Below, in pieces: positions 9,974-22,059 of a stretch of 64,000 nt of DNA; position 1 is the stretch's first letter; the number at the start of each line of letters is the position of its first letter. The stretch lies in the NCBI RefSeq assembly GCF_900277125.1, contig NZ_OPYN01000184.1, positions 14 through 64,013 of the forward strand, given 5' to 3'. The stretch comes from Pseudomonas inefficax. Lineage in GTDB: Bacteria; Pseudomonadota; Gammaproteobacteria; Pseudomonadales; Pseudomonadaceae. The notes under the pieces were generated by a model that searched no databases, had not been told where the DNA came from, and was given only the letters and a program-made list of their open reading frames with translations. A program made the translations under genes and the position numbers.

Positions 9974-10581
9974 TGAAGCATGAAGCCGTCGAGAAGAACA
10001 TAGGCCTGCTGGCCTTCTTCATGGTCATCGCCGTGAGCGTCGGTGGCCTGACCCAGATCGTCCCGCTGTTTTTCCAGGACGTTACCAACAAACCCGTGGA
10101 AGGCATGAAGCCGCGCACCGCGCTGGAACTTGAGGGCCGCGATATCTACATCCGCGAAGGCTGCGTGGGCTGCCACTCGCAGATGATCCGCCCGTTCCGT
10201 GCCGAAACCGAACGCTACGGCCATTACTCGGTGGCCGGCGAAAGCGTATGGGACCACCCGTTCCTGTGGGGCTCCAAGCGTACCGGGCCGGACCTGGCCC
10301 GGGTCGGTGGCCGCTACTCCGATGACTGGCACCGTGCGCACCTGTACAACCCGCGCAACGTGGTACCGGAATCGAAGATGCCGTCCTACCCGTGGCTGGT
10401 CGAGCACAAGCTCGATGGCAAGGACACCGCGAAGAAGATGGAAGTGCTGCGCACCCTCGGTGTGCCGTACACCGACGCCGACATCGCCGGGGCCAGCGAC
10501 GCGGTCAAGGGCAAGACCGAAATGGACGCCATCGTCGCGTACCTGCAGGGTCTTGGCACCATCATCAAGAGCAAACGGTGA
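9973..10581 (+). CDS. ccoO: cbb3 oxidase monohaem subunit II, copy 2
   Basis: This 202-residue membrane-anchored cytochrome c has one N-terminal helix and CVGCH near residue 67. The start codon overlaps the ccoN-2 stop (TGATG), indicating translational coupling; in copy 1 the same genes are separated by 13 bases. The sequence is close to copy 1 except around residues 153-165 (EHKLDGKDTAKKMEV versus AQQVDNSHTDTKMRT). Confidence 0.95.
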
Positions 10582-10586
10582 CGCTG

Positions 10587-10778
10587 ATGGATATCGGGAT
10601 GATTCGCGGCCTGGGCACCGTCGTGGTGATGGTGGCATTCGTGGGCCTGGCGCTGTGGGTGTTCAACCCACGGCGCAAGAAGGACTTCGACGAAGCGACC
10701 CAACTGCCCTTCGCGGATGACCCCGAAGCCAGCCGGCACGTCGAGCAAGCAAAAGCTTCTGGGAGCAAAAAACAATGA
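10587..10778 (+). CDS. ccoQ: cbb3 oxidase subunit IV (CcoQ), copy 2
   Basis: This 63-residue single-helix protein begins MDIGMIRGLG and ends in a charged tail (FNPRRKKDFDEATQLPF). It lies between ccoO-2 and ccoP-2, and its stop overlaps the ccoP-2 start. Its tail diverges from copy 1 more than the helix does. Confidence 0.88.
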   Translation: MDIGMIRGLGTVVVMVAFVGLALWVFNPRRKKDFDEATQLPFADDPEASRHVEQAKASGSKKQ

Positions 10779-11752
10779 CAACCTTCTGGAGTCTGTACGT
10801 TACCGTCCTGACCCTGGGCACCATCTTCTCGTTGACCTGGCTGTTGCTGTCGACCCGCAAGGGCCAGCGCGAAGAGGTCACCGACGAAACCGTCGGACAT
10901 GCCTTCGATGGCATCGAGGAATACGACAACCCACTGCCGAAATGGTGGTTCTGGCTGTTCGTCGGCACCATCGTCTTCGCCCTCGGCTACCTGGTGCTGT
11001 ACCCAGGCCTTGGCAACTGGAAAGGCGTCCTGCCGGGCTACTCGTACCTGGATAACGACAAGCAGACCGAGTTCTCCAACGGCCAGCCAGGCTGGACCGG
11101 CGTGCACGAGTGGGAAAAGGAAATGGCCAAGGCCGACGCCCGCTTCGGGCCGATCTTCGCCAAGTTCGCCGCCATGCCAATCGAAGAAGTGGCCAAGGAC
11201 CCGCAGGCTCTGAAGATGGGCGCGCGGCTGTTCGCCTCGAACTGCTCGGTGTGCCACGGCTCCGACGCCAAGGGCGCCTTCGGCTTCCCCAACCTCACCG
11301 ACAACGACTGGCGTTGGGGCGGCGAGCCGGACACCATCAAGACCACCATCATGGGCGGCCGCCACGGCGTGATGCCGGCCTGGGCCGAGGTGATCGGTGA
11401 CCAGGGCGTGGCCGATGTGGCCGCGTTCGTGGTCAGCAAGCTCGATGGCCGTACGCTGCCAGAGGGCGTGAAGGCCGATGCCGAGAACGGGCAGAAGATC
11501 TTCGCCGCCAACTGCGTGGCCTGCCACGGGCCTGAGGGCAAGGGTACGCCGGCAATGGGCGCACCGAACCTGACCCACCCACAGGCGTTCATCTACGGTT
11601 CAAGCTTTGCCCAGTTGCAGCAGACCATCCGTTACGGTCGCCAAGGGCAGATGCCGGCCCAGGAGCAGCTGCAAGGGAATGACAAGGTGCACTTGCTGGC
11701 GGCGTATGTGTACAGCCTGTCGCAGCAGGCTGAGCCGGTTAAGGCCGAGTAA
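10775..11752 (+). CDS. ccoP: cbb3 oxidase dihaem subunit III, copy 2
   Basis: This 325-residue subunit has two N-terminal helices and two haem motifs, CSVCH at 157-161 and CVACH at 247-251. Compared with copy 1 it carries an insertion of about 14 residues (YLDNDKQTEFSNGQP) between the second helix and the first haem domain, on the periplasmic side. This could alter docking of the electron donor. It ends the second operon and is followed by a REPIN. Confidence 0.95.
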   Translation: MTTFWSLYVTVLTLGTIFSLTWLLLSTRKGQREEVTDETVGHAFDGIEEYDNPLPKWWFWLFVGTIVFALGYLVLYPGLGNWKGVLPGYSYLDNDKQTEFSNGQPGWTGVHEWEKEMAKADARFGPIFAKFAAMPIEEVAKDPQALKMGARLFASNCSVCHGSDAKGAFGFPNLTDNDWRWGGEPDTIKTTIMGGRHGVMPAWAEVIGDQGVADVAAFVVSKLDGRTLPEGVKADAENGQKIFAANCVACHGPEGKGTPAMGAPNLTHPQAFIYGSSFAQLQQTIRYGRQGQMPAQEQLQGNDKVHLLAAYVYSLSQQAEPVKAE

Positions 11753-11760
11753 GCAGGCCC

Positions 11761-11854
11761 GGCCTCTTCGCGGGTAAACCCGCTCCCACAGGTACTGCGC
11801 TTGCCTCAGGACCTGTGCGATTCCTGTGGGAGCGGGTTCACCCGCGAAGAGGCC
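11761..11854. repeat. REPIN, family A
   Basis: Inverted REP copies with outer GGCCTCTTCGCGGG arms separate ccoP-2 from the ccoG promoter region. Confidence 0.85.
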
Positions 11855-11883
11855 AGCAAAGGCACAGCATTTCTCTCAGGGAA

Positions 11884-11897
11884 ATGACCTGGATCAA
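11884..11897 (+). promoter_or_regulatory. ANR-like box upstream of ccoG
   Basis: ATGAC-CTGG-ATCAA matches nine of ten specified positions of TTGAY-N4-RTCAA. The rest of the 320-base gap between ccoP-2 and ccoG shows the REPIN and no gene. The distance to the ccoG start is 175 bases, so a transcript with a long leader would be expected. Confidence 0.5.
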
Positions 11898-12072
11898 TTG
11901 ACACCCGCCATAACACGATTCACACCACGAACCCAACGCGACTAAAGGTCGCAGTGCAGCCCCATACTGCCATCAGCGGCGTATCATGGGCCGCAGAGCG
12001 CTAGCAGATTGCGCGAGACTGCGGCCGGCACGCACTGGCTGCGGCGTTTCTCCACTGCCGTGGGACTTGATG

Positions 12073-13488
<1,416 letters not shown>

Positions 13489-13503
13489 GAGAGATAACCC
13501 ACA

Positions 13504-14028
13504 ATGCCTGCCACCGCCGCCAGCCCCTGGTACAAGCACCTCTGGCCCTGGATCATCATCGGCATCCTCGCCACCTCGGTGTGCCTGAGCCTGACCATGG
13601 TCAGCATCGCCGTGCACAACCCGGACAACCTGGTGAACGACAACTACTACGAGGCAGGCAAGGGCATCAACCGCTCGCTGGACCGAGAACTGCTGGCGCA
13701 GACGCTGGGCCTGAAGGCCGGCGTGCACCTGGACGAGCTGACCGGCGAAGTGGATGTGCGCCTGGCCGGCAACAGTGACCCGCAGAGCCTGGAGCTGAAC
13801 CTGATATCGCCAACTCAGCCGGAGAAAGACCGCAAGGTGCTGTTGAGCCGGGTCGAGGCTGGGCGCTATGTGGGGCAGTTGGAGGACAAGGTTGACGGGC
13901 GGCGCTTCGTTGAGCTGCTGGGTAGCGAAGGTGGCCAGGTTTGGCGCTTGTTCGAGGAGGAGAAGGTGGAGCATGGTGTGACCTTGCAGCTGGGTGATGA
14001 AGCCCTCCAGGGAGCCGAGCACCAATAA
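13504..14028 (+). CDS. ccoH: cbb3 assembly protein CcoH/FixH
   Basis: This 174-residue protein has one transmembrane helix (about 15-36) and a periplasmic FixH domain, recognised by HNPDNLVNDNYYEAGKGINRSLDRE. FixH-type proteins are needed for stable assembly of cbb3 subunits. It lies 15 bases after ccoG and is followed by a REPIN before ccoI. Confidence 0.88.
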   Translation: MPATAASPWYKHLWPWIIIGILATSVCLSLTMVSIAVHNPDNLVNDNYYEAGKGINRSLDRELLAQTLGLKAGVHLDELTGEVDVRLAGNSDPQSLELNLISPTQPEKDRKVLLSRVEAGRYVGQLEDKVDGRRFVELLGSEGGQVWRLFEEEKVEHGVTLQLGDEALQGAEHQ

Positions 14029-14044
14029 ACGCACCTCCGCCGCT

Positions 14045-14136
14045 CCTTGTGGGAGCGGGTTCACCCGCGAATGCGTCAGATCAGGCGATGATGTTTTCAG
14101 GTCTGACGCATTCGCGGGTAAACCCGCTCCCACAGG
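14045..14136. repeat. REPIN, family A, in outward orientation
   Basis: The two REP copies face opposite to most others here: CCTGTGGGAGCGGG is on the outside, and the inner arms extend into ATGCGTCAGA/TCTGACGCAT. The element sits inside the presumed ccoGHIS operon, between ccoH and ccoI. Confidence 0.85.
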
Positions 14137-14177
14137 TGCCGTGCCCAGCCGGCCGATATGTTTAAGGCAACGATGTG

Positions 14178-16630
<2,453 letters not shown>

Positions 16631-16652
<22 letters not shown>

Positions 16653-16846
16653 TCCCCGCGGCCCTGCTGTTGGTCGGCGTGGCCGTGTACATCTTCTTCT
16701 GGGCGGTGGACAGCGGCCAGTACGACGACCTGGAAAGCCCTGCCCACAGTATCCTGTTCGACGATCAGGACCCGCGCCACCAGGCGGCGGTGAAGCCAGA
16801 CGACAACCAGGCCGAGACCGACAAGGAATCCTCGCCCCGTGCCTGA
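16631..16846 (+). CDS. ccoS: cbb3 maturation protein CcoS
   Basis: This 71-residue protein has one N-terminal helix (about 3-24) followed by FFWAVDSGQYDDLESPA, the hallmark of CcoS/FixS. It is required for haem b and CuB insertion in CcoN. The gene overlaps the end of ccoI in another frame and is overlapped by the GTG start of the next gene, so the three are translationally coupled. Confidence 0.9.
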
Positions 16847-17522
16847 CCTGCTGCCCCTGCTGGGCTCGGCGTTGATCCTCGGCCTGCTCGGCGGTGGCCA
16901 CTGCCTGGGCATGTGCGGCGGTCTGATGGGTGCGCTGACCCTTGCCATACCGCCAGAACAACGTGGCCGGCGCTTGCGCCTGCTGCTGGCGTACAACCTT
17001 GGGCGCATTCTCAGTTATGCCTGTGCCGGCCTGCTGCTGGGCCTGGCCGGCTGGGCTGTGGCCAGCAGCCCAGCGGCCCTGGGGCTGCGCGTGGTGGCGG
17101 CGCTACTGTTGATCGCCATGGGGTTGTACCTGGCCGGCTGGTGGAGCGGGCTGACCCGCATCGAGGCACTGGGCCGGGGGCTGTGGCGGCATATCCAGCC
17201 GGTGGCATCACGCTTGCTGCCAGTGTCCAGCCTGCCCCGGGCGTTGTTGCTGGGGGCCTTGTGGGGGTGGTTGCCATGCGGGCTGGTGTACAGCACCTTG
17301 CTGTGGGCCGCCAGCCAAGGCAATGCCGGGTACAGCGCGGCGCTGATGCTGGCGTTCGGTGTGGGGACCTGGCCGGTGCTGCTGGCTACCGGATTGGCTG
17401 CGGAACGGGTAAACATTTTGTTGAAACGGCGCAGTGTGCGAGTGGCTGGCGGGGTGCTGGTGATGCTGTTTGGTATCTGGACGCTGCCTGGGCCGCATCA
17501 GCATTGGTTGATGGGGCATTGA
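16839..17522 (+). CDS. DsbD-2/TauE-like six-helix membrane protein of the cco cluster
   Basis: This 227-residue integral membrane protein matches the UreH-like/DsbD transmembrane family (DsbD_2). Two cysteine-bearing motifs, GGHCLGMCGG near residue 24 and WLPCGLVYS near 147, sit in equivalent positions of two internal half-repeats, as in DsbD. Six helices are predicted. The GTG start at 16839 overlaps ccoS by eight bases. Position after ccoS suggests a role in metal or thiol handling during oxidase assembly, but this is an inference. The gene ends in a REPIN. Confidence 0.8.
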   Translation: MPDLLPLLGSALILGLLGGGHCLGMCGGLMGALTLAIPPEQRGRRLRLLLAYNLGRILSYACAGLLLGLAGWAVASSPAALGLRVVAALLLIAMGLYLAGWWSGLTRIEALGRGLWRHIQPVASRLLPVSSLPRALLLGALWGWLPCGLVYSTLLWAASQGNAGYSAALMLAFGVGTWPVLLATGLAAERVNILLKRRSVRVAGGVLVMLFGIWTLPGPHQHWLMGH

Positions 17523-17523
17523 T

Positions 17524-17625
17524 GGGGGCCGCTTTGCACCCCTTCGCGGGCATGCCCGCTCCCACAGGATCATGTGTACCCCTGTGGGAGCGGGCAAGCC
17601 CGCGAAGGGCTGCAGAGCAGCCCCT
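17524..17625. repeat. REPIN, family A with family B outer hairpins
   Basis: The central REP copies are family A, but the outer arms (GGGGGCCGCTTTGCACC and GGCTGCAGAGCAGCCCC) resemble family B ends, suggesting a composite element. Confidence 0.75.
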
Positions 17626-17631
17626 ATGCCC

Positions 17632-17645
17632 TTGATACAAATCAA
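17632..17645 (+). promoter_or_regulatory. ANR box for hemN
   Basis: TTGAT-ACAA-ATCAA is a perfect palindromic FNR/ANR site. A centre at 17638.5 predicts transcription near 17680, with CATAGA (17666-17671) as a reasonable -10. hemN starts at 17708. Confidence 0.85.
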
Positions 17646-17707
17646 CACAGTTTCCTACAGACGGCCATAGACTCCGGACACTGCTGCTCTTTCCGGGGAC
17701 CGCCCTC

Positions 17708-19090
17708 ATGCTCGACGACCTACGTTGGGATACCGACCTGATCCGCCGCTACGATCTCGCCGGGCCACGCTACACCTCCTACCCGACCGCCGTGCAACTG
17801 CACAGCGAAGTGGGCTCGTTCGACCTGCTCCACGCCCTGCGCGAGAGCCGTCGGGCCGCGCGCCCGCTGTCGCTGTACGTACACGTGCCGTTCTGCGCCA
17901 ACATCTGCTACTACTGCGCCTGCAACAAGGTCATTACCAAGGACCGCGCCCGCGCCGCGCCCTACCTGCAGCGCCTGGAGCAGGAAATCCAGCTGATCGC
18001 CTGCCACCTCGACCCTAAACAGCGTGTTGAACAGCTACATTTTGGCGGCGGCACACCAACCTTCCTCAGCCATGTGGAACTGCGCCAGCTGATGGCCACC
18101 CTGCGCCAGCACTTCCACCTGCTGGATGACGACTCCGGCGACTATGGCATCGAGATCGACCCACGCGAAGCGGACTGGTCGACCATGGGCCTGCTCCGCG
18201 AGCTGGGCTTCAACCGCGTCAGCCTGGGCGTGCAGGACCTCGACCCGGCCGTGCAGCGCGCGGTCAACCGCCTGCAGAGCCTGGAGCAGACGCGCACCCT
18301 GATCGAAGCCGCGCGCACCCTGCAGTTCCGCTCGATCAACCTCGACCTGATCTACGGCCTGCCCAAGCAGACCCCGGAAGGCTTTGCCCGCACCGTCGAA
18401 GAAGTGATCCGCCTGCAACCCGACCGCCTGTCGGTGTTCAACTACGCCCACCTGCCCGAGCGCTTCATGCCGCAACGGCGCATCGACAGCAACGACCTGC
18501 CCAGCGCGGCCGCCAAGCTGGAGATGCTGCACGCCACCATCGACCAGCTGACCGCAGCCGGCTACCGCTACATCGGCATGGACCACTTCGCCCTGCCCGA
18601 CGACGAGCTGGCCATCGCCCAGGAAGAAGGCACCCTGCAGCGCAACTTCCAGGGCTACACCACCCATGGGCACTGCGACCTGATCGGCCTGGGCGTGTCG
18701 GCCATCAGCCAGATCGGCGACCTGTACTGCCAGAACAGCAGCGACCTCAACACCTATCAGGACAGCCTGTCCAACGCCCAGCTGGCCACCCAGCGCGGCT
18801 TGCTGTGCAACCACGACGACCGCATCCGCCGGGCGGTGATCCAGCAGCTGATCTGCCATTTCGAGCTGGATTTCGAGCCGATCGAACAGGCCTTCACCAT
18901 CGATTTTCGCGGTTACTTCAACGACCTCTGGCCAGAGCTGCTGACCTTGCAGCGCGACGGCCTGATCCGCCTGGACGACAAAGGCATCCGCATCCTGCCT
19001 GCCGGCCGCCTGCTGGCGCGCTCGGTGTGCATGGTGTTCGACGCCTACCTGGCGATGCACAACCGCCAGCGCTTTTCGCGGGTGATCTGA
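17708..19090 (+). CDS. hemN: Oxygen-independent coproporphyrinogen III dehydrogenase HemN
   Basis: This 460-residue radical SAM enzyme makes protoporphyrinogen IX without oxygen, supplying haem under the conditions in which cbb3 is used. The [4Fe-4S] cysteines are 63, 67 and 70, with the extra Cys72 typical of HemN (CX3CX2CXC). The glycine-rich FGGGTPTF SAM motif follows near residue 113. Length matches E. coli HemN (457). A perfect ANR box precedes it and anr is the next gene, giving a sensor-target pair. Confidence 0.95.
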   Translation: MLDDLRWDTDLIRRYDLAGPRYTSYPTAVQLHSEVGSFDLLHALRESRRAARPLSLYVHVPFCANICYYCACNKVITKDRARAAPYLQRLEQEIQLIACHLDPKQRVEQLHFGGGTPTFLSHVELRQLMATLRQHFHLLDDDSGDYGIEIDPREADWSTMGLLRELGFNRVSLGVQDLDPAVQRAVNRLQSLEQTRTLIEAARTLQFRSINLDLIYGLPKQTPEGFARTVEEVIRLQPDRLSVFNYAHLPERFMPQRRIDSNDLPSAAAKLEMLHATIDQLTAAGYRYIGMDHFALPDDELAIAQEEGTLQRNFQGYTTHGHCDLIGLGVSAISQIGDLYCQNSSDLNTYQDSLSNAQLATQRGLLCNHDDRIRRAVIQQLICHFELDFEPIEQAFTIDFRGYFNDLWPELLTLQRDGLIRLDDKGIRILPAGRLLARSVCMVFDAYLAMHNRQRFSRVI

Positions 19091-19273
19091 AACCGAGTCG
19101 TTCAACCGCATGGACAAGTTTCCTTGCCAGGCACACTATGGGCACAGCGAAGGCCCTGGCGCACACCCGCCAGGGCCTGCCAGCTCGCACCACAACAGCG
19201 TACGCTGGCCTACAACCTACGCCGTGAGTTACCCTTACGTCTTATGTGTGCTTTCCCACAAGGATCGATGAAA

Positions 19274-20008
19274 ATGTCCGAGCCAGTCAAACTGCGCCCA
19301 CACAACCAGGCCCATTGCAAGGACTGCAGCCTGGCCCCCCTGTGCCTGCCCCTGTCGCTCAACCTGGAAGACATGGATGCACTGGATGAAATCGTCAAGC
19401 GTGGGCGACCGCTGAAAAAAGGCGAGTTCCTGTTCCGCCAAGGTGACAATTTCGGCTCGGTCTACGCAGTACGTTCCGGCGCCCTGAAAACCTTCAGCCT
19501 CAGCGACAGCGGCGAAGAGCAGATCACCGGCTTCCACTTGCCCAGCGAGCTGGTCGGCCTGTCAGGCATGGACACCGAGGCCTACCCGGTGTCGGCCCAG
19601 GCCCAGGAAACCACTTCGGTGTGCGAAATCCCGTTCGAGCGCCTCGACGAACTGTCGGTGCAGCTGCCGCAGCTACGCCGCCAGCTGATGCGGGTAATGA
19701 GCCGGGAAATCCGCGACGACCAGCAAATGATGCTGCTGCTGTCGAAAAAGACCGCCGACGAACGTATTGCCACCTTCCTGGTCAACCTGTCCGCTCGCTT
19801 CCGCGCCCGCGGCTATTCGGCCAACCAGTTCCGCCTGAGCATGTCGCGCAACGAAATCGGCAACTACCTGGGCCTGGCGGTGGAAACCGTGTCGCGGGTG
19901 TTCACCCGCTTCCAGCAAAATGGCCTGATTCGCGCCGAAGGCAAGGAAGTGCACATTCTCGACCCGATCCAGCTGTGCGCGCTGGCCGGTGGCGCAATCG
20001 AGGCCTGA
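19274..20008 (+). CDS. anr: Anaerobic regulator ANR (FNR homologue)
   Basis: This 244-residue CRP/FNR regulator senses oxygen through a [4Fe-4S] cluster bound by Cys15, Cys18, Cys24 and Cys117. The cNMP-like barrel spans about 20-150, and the DNA-recognition helix is ETVSRVFTRF near 207. The ATG at 19274 gives the same length as P. aeruginosa Anr; an in-frame ATG at 19268 is also possible, but the AAGGA site is spaced better for 19274. It should activate the ANR boxes before ccoN-1, hemN and others here. Confidence 0.95.
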   Translation: MSEPVKLRPHNQAHCKDCSLAPLCLPLSLNLEDMDALDEIVKRGRPLKKGEFLFRQGDNFGSVYAVRSGALKTFSLSDSGEEQITGFHLPSELVGLSGMDTEAYPVSAQAQETTSVCEIPFERLDELSVQLPQLRRQLMRVMSREIRDDQQMMLLLSKKTADERIATFLVNLSARFRARGYSANQFRLSMSRNEIGNYLGLAVETVSRVFTRFQQNGLIRAEGKEVHILDPIQLCALAGGAIEA

Positions 20009-20063
20009 GGCCGGCGTTTAGCGGGTATACTTGGGCATTCGTTTTCCCAGGATACCCGCAACA

Positions 20064-20612
20064 ATGCACAGCGACGCCTTCGACCTCAAAGCCCTGATCC
20101 GCCCGGTAGTGGACTTCCCCAAACCGGGCGTGATCTTCCGCGATATCACCCCGCTGTTCCAGTCGCCGCGCGGGCTGCGCTATGTCGCCGACCAGTTCAT
20201 CGAGCGCTATGTCGAAGCCGAGTTCAGCCATATCGGCGCCATGGATGCGCGGGGTTTTCTGATCGGCTCAATCATCGCCCACCAGCTGAACAAGCCACTG
20301 ATCCTGTTCCGCAAGCAGGGCAAGCTGCCGGCTGACGTGCTGAGCGAGGGTTACCAGACCGAGTACGGCGAAGCCTTCCTGGAAGTGCATGCCGACAGCC
20401 TGTGCGAAGGGGATTCGGTGTTGATCTTCGATGACCTGATTGCTACTGGCGGTACGCTGCTGGCAGCAGCCAACCTGGTGCGTCGGACCGGGGCGCAGGT
20501 GTTCGAGGCAGCGGCGATCATTGATTTGCCGGAGCTGGAGGGGTCGCGCCGCTTGCAGGCTGCGGGTGTGCCGACCTTCTGCCTTACCGAGTTTTCTCTT
20601 AGCGAATACTGA
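20064..20612 (+). CDS. apt: Adenine phosphoribosyltransferase
   Basis: This 182-residue purine salvage enzyme makes AMP from adenine and PRPP. The PRPP-binding motif VLIFDDLIATGGTLLAA lies near residue 123, and FRKQGKLP near 87 is typical of Apt. The ATG at 20064 follows AGGATACCCGCAACA; the longer frame is rejected. It is monocistronic and ends in a REPIN. Confidence 0.93.
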   Translation: MHSDAFDLKALIRPVVDFPKPGVIFRDITPLFQSPRGLRYVADQFIERYVEAEFSHIGAMDARGFLIGSIIAHQLNKPLILFRKQGKLPADVLSEGYQTEYGEAFLEVHADSLCEGDSVLIFDDLIATGGTLLAAANLVRRTGAQVFEAAAIIDLPELEGSRRLQAAGVPTFCLTEFSLSEY

Positions 20613-20621
20613 GTGGATTTT

Positions 20622-20740
20622 GGGGCTGCTTTGCAGCCCATCGCGACACAAGGCCGCTCCTACAGAGACCGCGCCGCATTCAAGTCTGCGCGGCCCCTGT
20701 AGGAGCGGCCTTGTGTCGCGATGGGCCGCAAAGCGGCCCC
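20622..20740. repeat. REPIN, family B
   Basis: A 119-base near-symmetric element with GGGGCTGCTTTGCAGCCC outer hairpin and CGCGACACAAGGCCGCTCCT arms lies between the convergent apt and recR genes. Confidence 0.85.
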
Positions 20741-20752
20741 AACAGTTCTCAA

Positions 20753-21355
20753 TCAGAGCGAAATCGGCCGCCGCCCGGCAAACGCATGGGCCAAGGTCCC
20801 ACCATCCACCAGCTCCAACTCGCCACCCAGCGGCACGCCATGGGCAATCCGCGACGCCACCAAGCCCTTCTCGCTCAGCAACTGGGCAATGTAATGCGCC
20901 GTCGCCTCCCCTTCCACCGTCGGGTTGGTCGCCAGGATCACCTCGGTGAAGGTGCCCTGCTCCTCGATCCGCGCCATCAGCTGCGGAATCCCGATCGCCT
21001 CCGGCCCCAGCCCGTCCAGCGGTGACAAGTGGCCCTTGAGCACGAAGTAGCGGCCACGGTAGCCGGTCTGCTCCACTGCATACACATCGGTCGGCCCTTC
21101 GACCACGCACAATTGGGTATCGTCACGGCGCGGGTCGGCACATTGCGGGCACAACTCCTGCTCGGTCAGGGTGCGGCACTGACGGCAATGCCCAACCCCT
21201 TCCATGGCCTGGGTCAAGGCCTGGGCCAGGCGCAGGCCGCCACTGCGGTCACGCTCGAGCAGTTGCAGGGCCATGCGCTGGGCGGTTTTCTGGCCGACGC
21301 CTGGCAGGATGCGCAGGCCATCGATCAGTTGGCGGATGAGGGGGCTGAAACTCAT
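20753..21355 (-). CDS. recR: Recombination mediator RecR
   Basis: This 200-residue protein works with RecO and RecF to load RecA on gapped DNA. It shows the N-terminal HhH (LRILPGVGQKTAQR), the C4 zinc finger (CRQCRTLTEQELCPQC) near residues 57-72 and a TOPRIM domain (CVVEGPTDVYAVEQ). The start at 21355 gives the standard N-terminus MSFSPLIRQL and usual length. It is normally part of dnaX-ybaB-recR, but here a terminator and a REPIN lie between ybaB and recR. Confidence 0.93.
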   Translation of the reverse strand: MSFSPLIRQLIDGLRILPGVGQKTAQRMALQLLERDRSGGLRLAQALTQAMEGVGHCRQCRTLTEQELCPQCADPRRDDTQLCVVEGPTDVYAVEQTGYRGRYFVLKGHLSPLDGLGPEAIGIPQLMARIEEQGTFTEVILATNPTVEGEATAHYIAQLLSEKGLVASRIAHGVPLGGELELVDGGTLAHAFAGRRPISL

Positions 21356-21439
21356 GTGGAAGGCCTGACAATTCAATAAGAGGCGGTTTATACCCAGCGG
21401 GGGCGGCGGCGTCAAATCAGCCTCCAGCCCTGCGCTGTC

Positions 21440-21557
21440 CCTGTAGGAGCGGCCTTGTGTCGCGATGGGGCGCGCAGCGGCCCCAGGATCTCAGCTTCGC
21501 AGCATGAATTGCCGGGGCTGCTATGCAGCCCTATCGCGACACAAGGCCGCTCCTACA
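21440..21557. repeat. REPIN, family B
   Basis: Inverted family B REP copies (21440-21486 and 21514-21557) lie within the ybaB-recR gap, with GGCCGCTCCTACA arms. Confidence 0.82.
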
Positions 21558-21611
21558 TGGACCACACCAGGTTCAAGAATAATGACCGCGCAGGCTGCAG
21601 GAACGCACAAA

Positions 21612-21645
21612 AAAACCGCCGCTGTCGTCAGCGGCGGTTTTTTCA
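21612..21645. terminator. Intrinsic terminator after ybaB
   Basis: AAAACCGCCGCTG and CAGCGGCGGTTTT form a 13-bp stem with a TCGT loop, flanked by A-tract and T-tract, so it can act in both directions. It terminates the dnaX-ybaB transcript before recR. Confidence 0.85.
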
Positions 21646-21660
21646 GTAACGCAAATGCCC

Positions 21661-21996
21661 TTAGAACGGCATCTTGAAGCCCGGCGGCAGCTGCATGCCA
21701 GCGGTCATGCTGCCCATCTTGTCCTGGCTGTTCTGCTCGACCTTGCGCACGGCGTCGTTCAGTGCAGCGGCGATCAGGTCTTCCAGCACTTCCTTGTCGT
21801 CTTCATCAGTCGACATCAGGCTCTGGTCGATGCTGACACGCTTGACGTCGTGACGACCGGTCATCACCACGCTCACCAGGCCGCCACCGGACTGGCCGGT
21901 GACTTCGGCGTTGGCCAGCTCTTCCTGCATCTTCTGCATCTTTTCCTGCATTTGCTGGGCCTGCTTCATCAGGCCGGCCATGCCACCTTTCATCAT
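21661..21996 (-). CDS. ybaB: Nucleoid-associated protein YbaB/EbfC
   Basis: This 111-residue protein matches the small YbaB/EbfC DNA-binding family (GGMAGLMKQAQQMQEKMQ, C-terminal LPPGFKMPF). It forms dimers that bind DNA and is usually coexpressed with dnaX. The start at 21996 follows GAGG; a second ATG one codon later is equally possible. It lies 63 bases after dnaX. Confidence 0.92.
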   Translation of the reverse strand: MMKGGMAGLMKQAQQMQEKMQKMQEELANAEVTGQSGGGLVSVVMTGRHDVKRVSIDQSLMSTDEDDKEVLEDLIAAALNDAVRKVEQNSQDKMGSMTAGMQLPPGFKMPF

Positions 21997-22059
21997 GGGG
22001 AATACCTCGATTGGGTCATGTGATGCGGCCCGGCACCGGGCCGGCCGCATGGTTATCCG

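Larger units (their letters stand above)
21356..21660. other. Gap between ybaB and recR
   Basis: About 305 bases with no gene. It contains a family B REPIN (21440-21557) and a strong terminator hairpin (21612-21645). The recR promoter must lie between them or just before recR; no clear -35/-10 pair was recognised. Confidence 0.55.
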
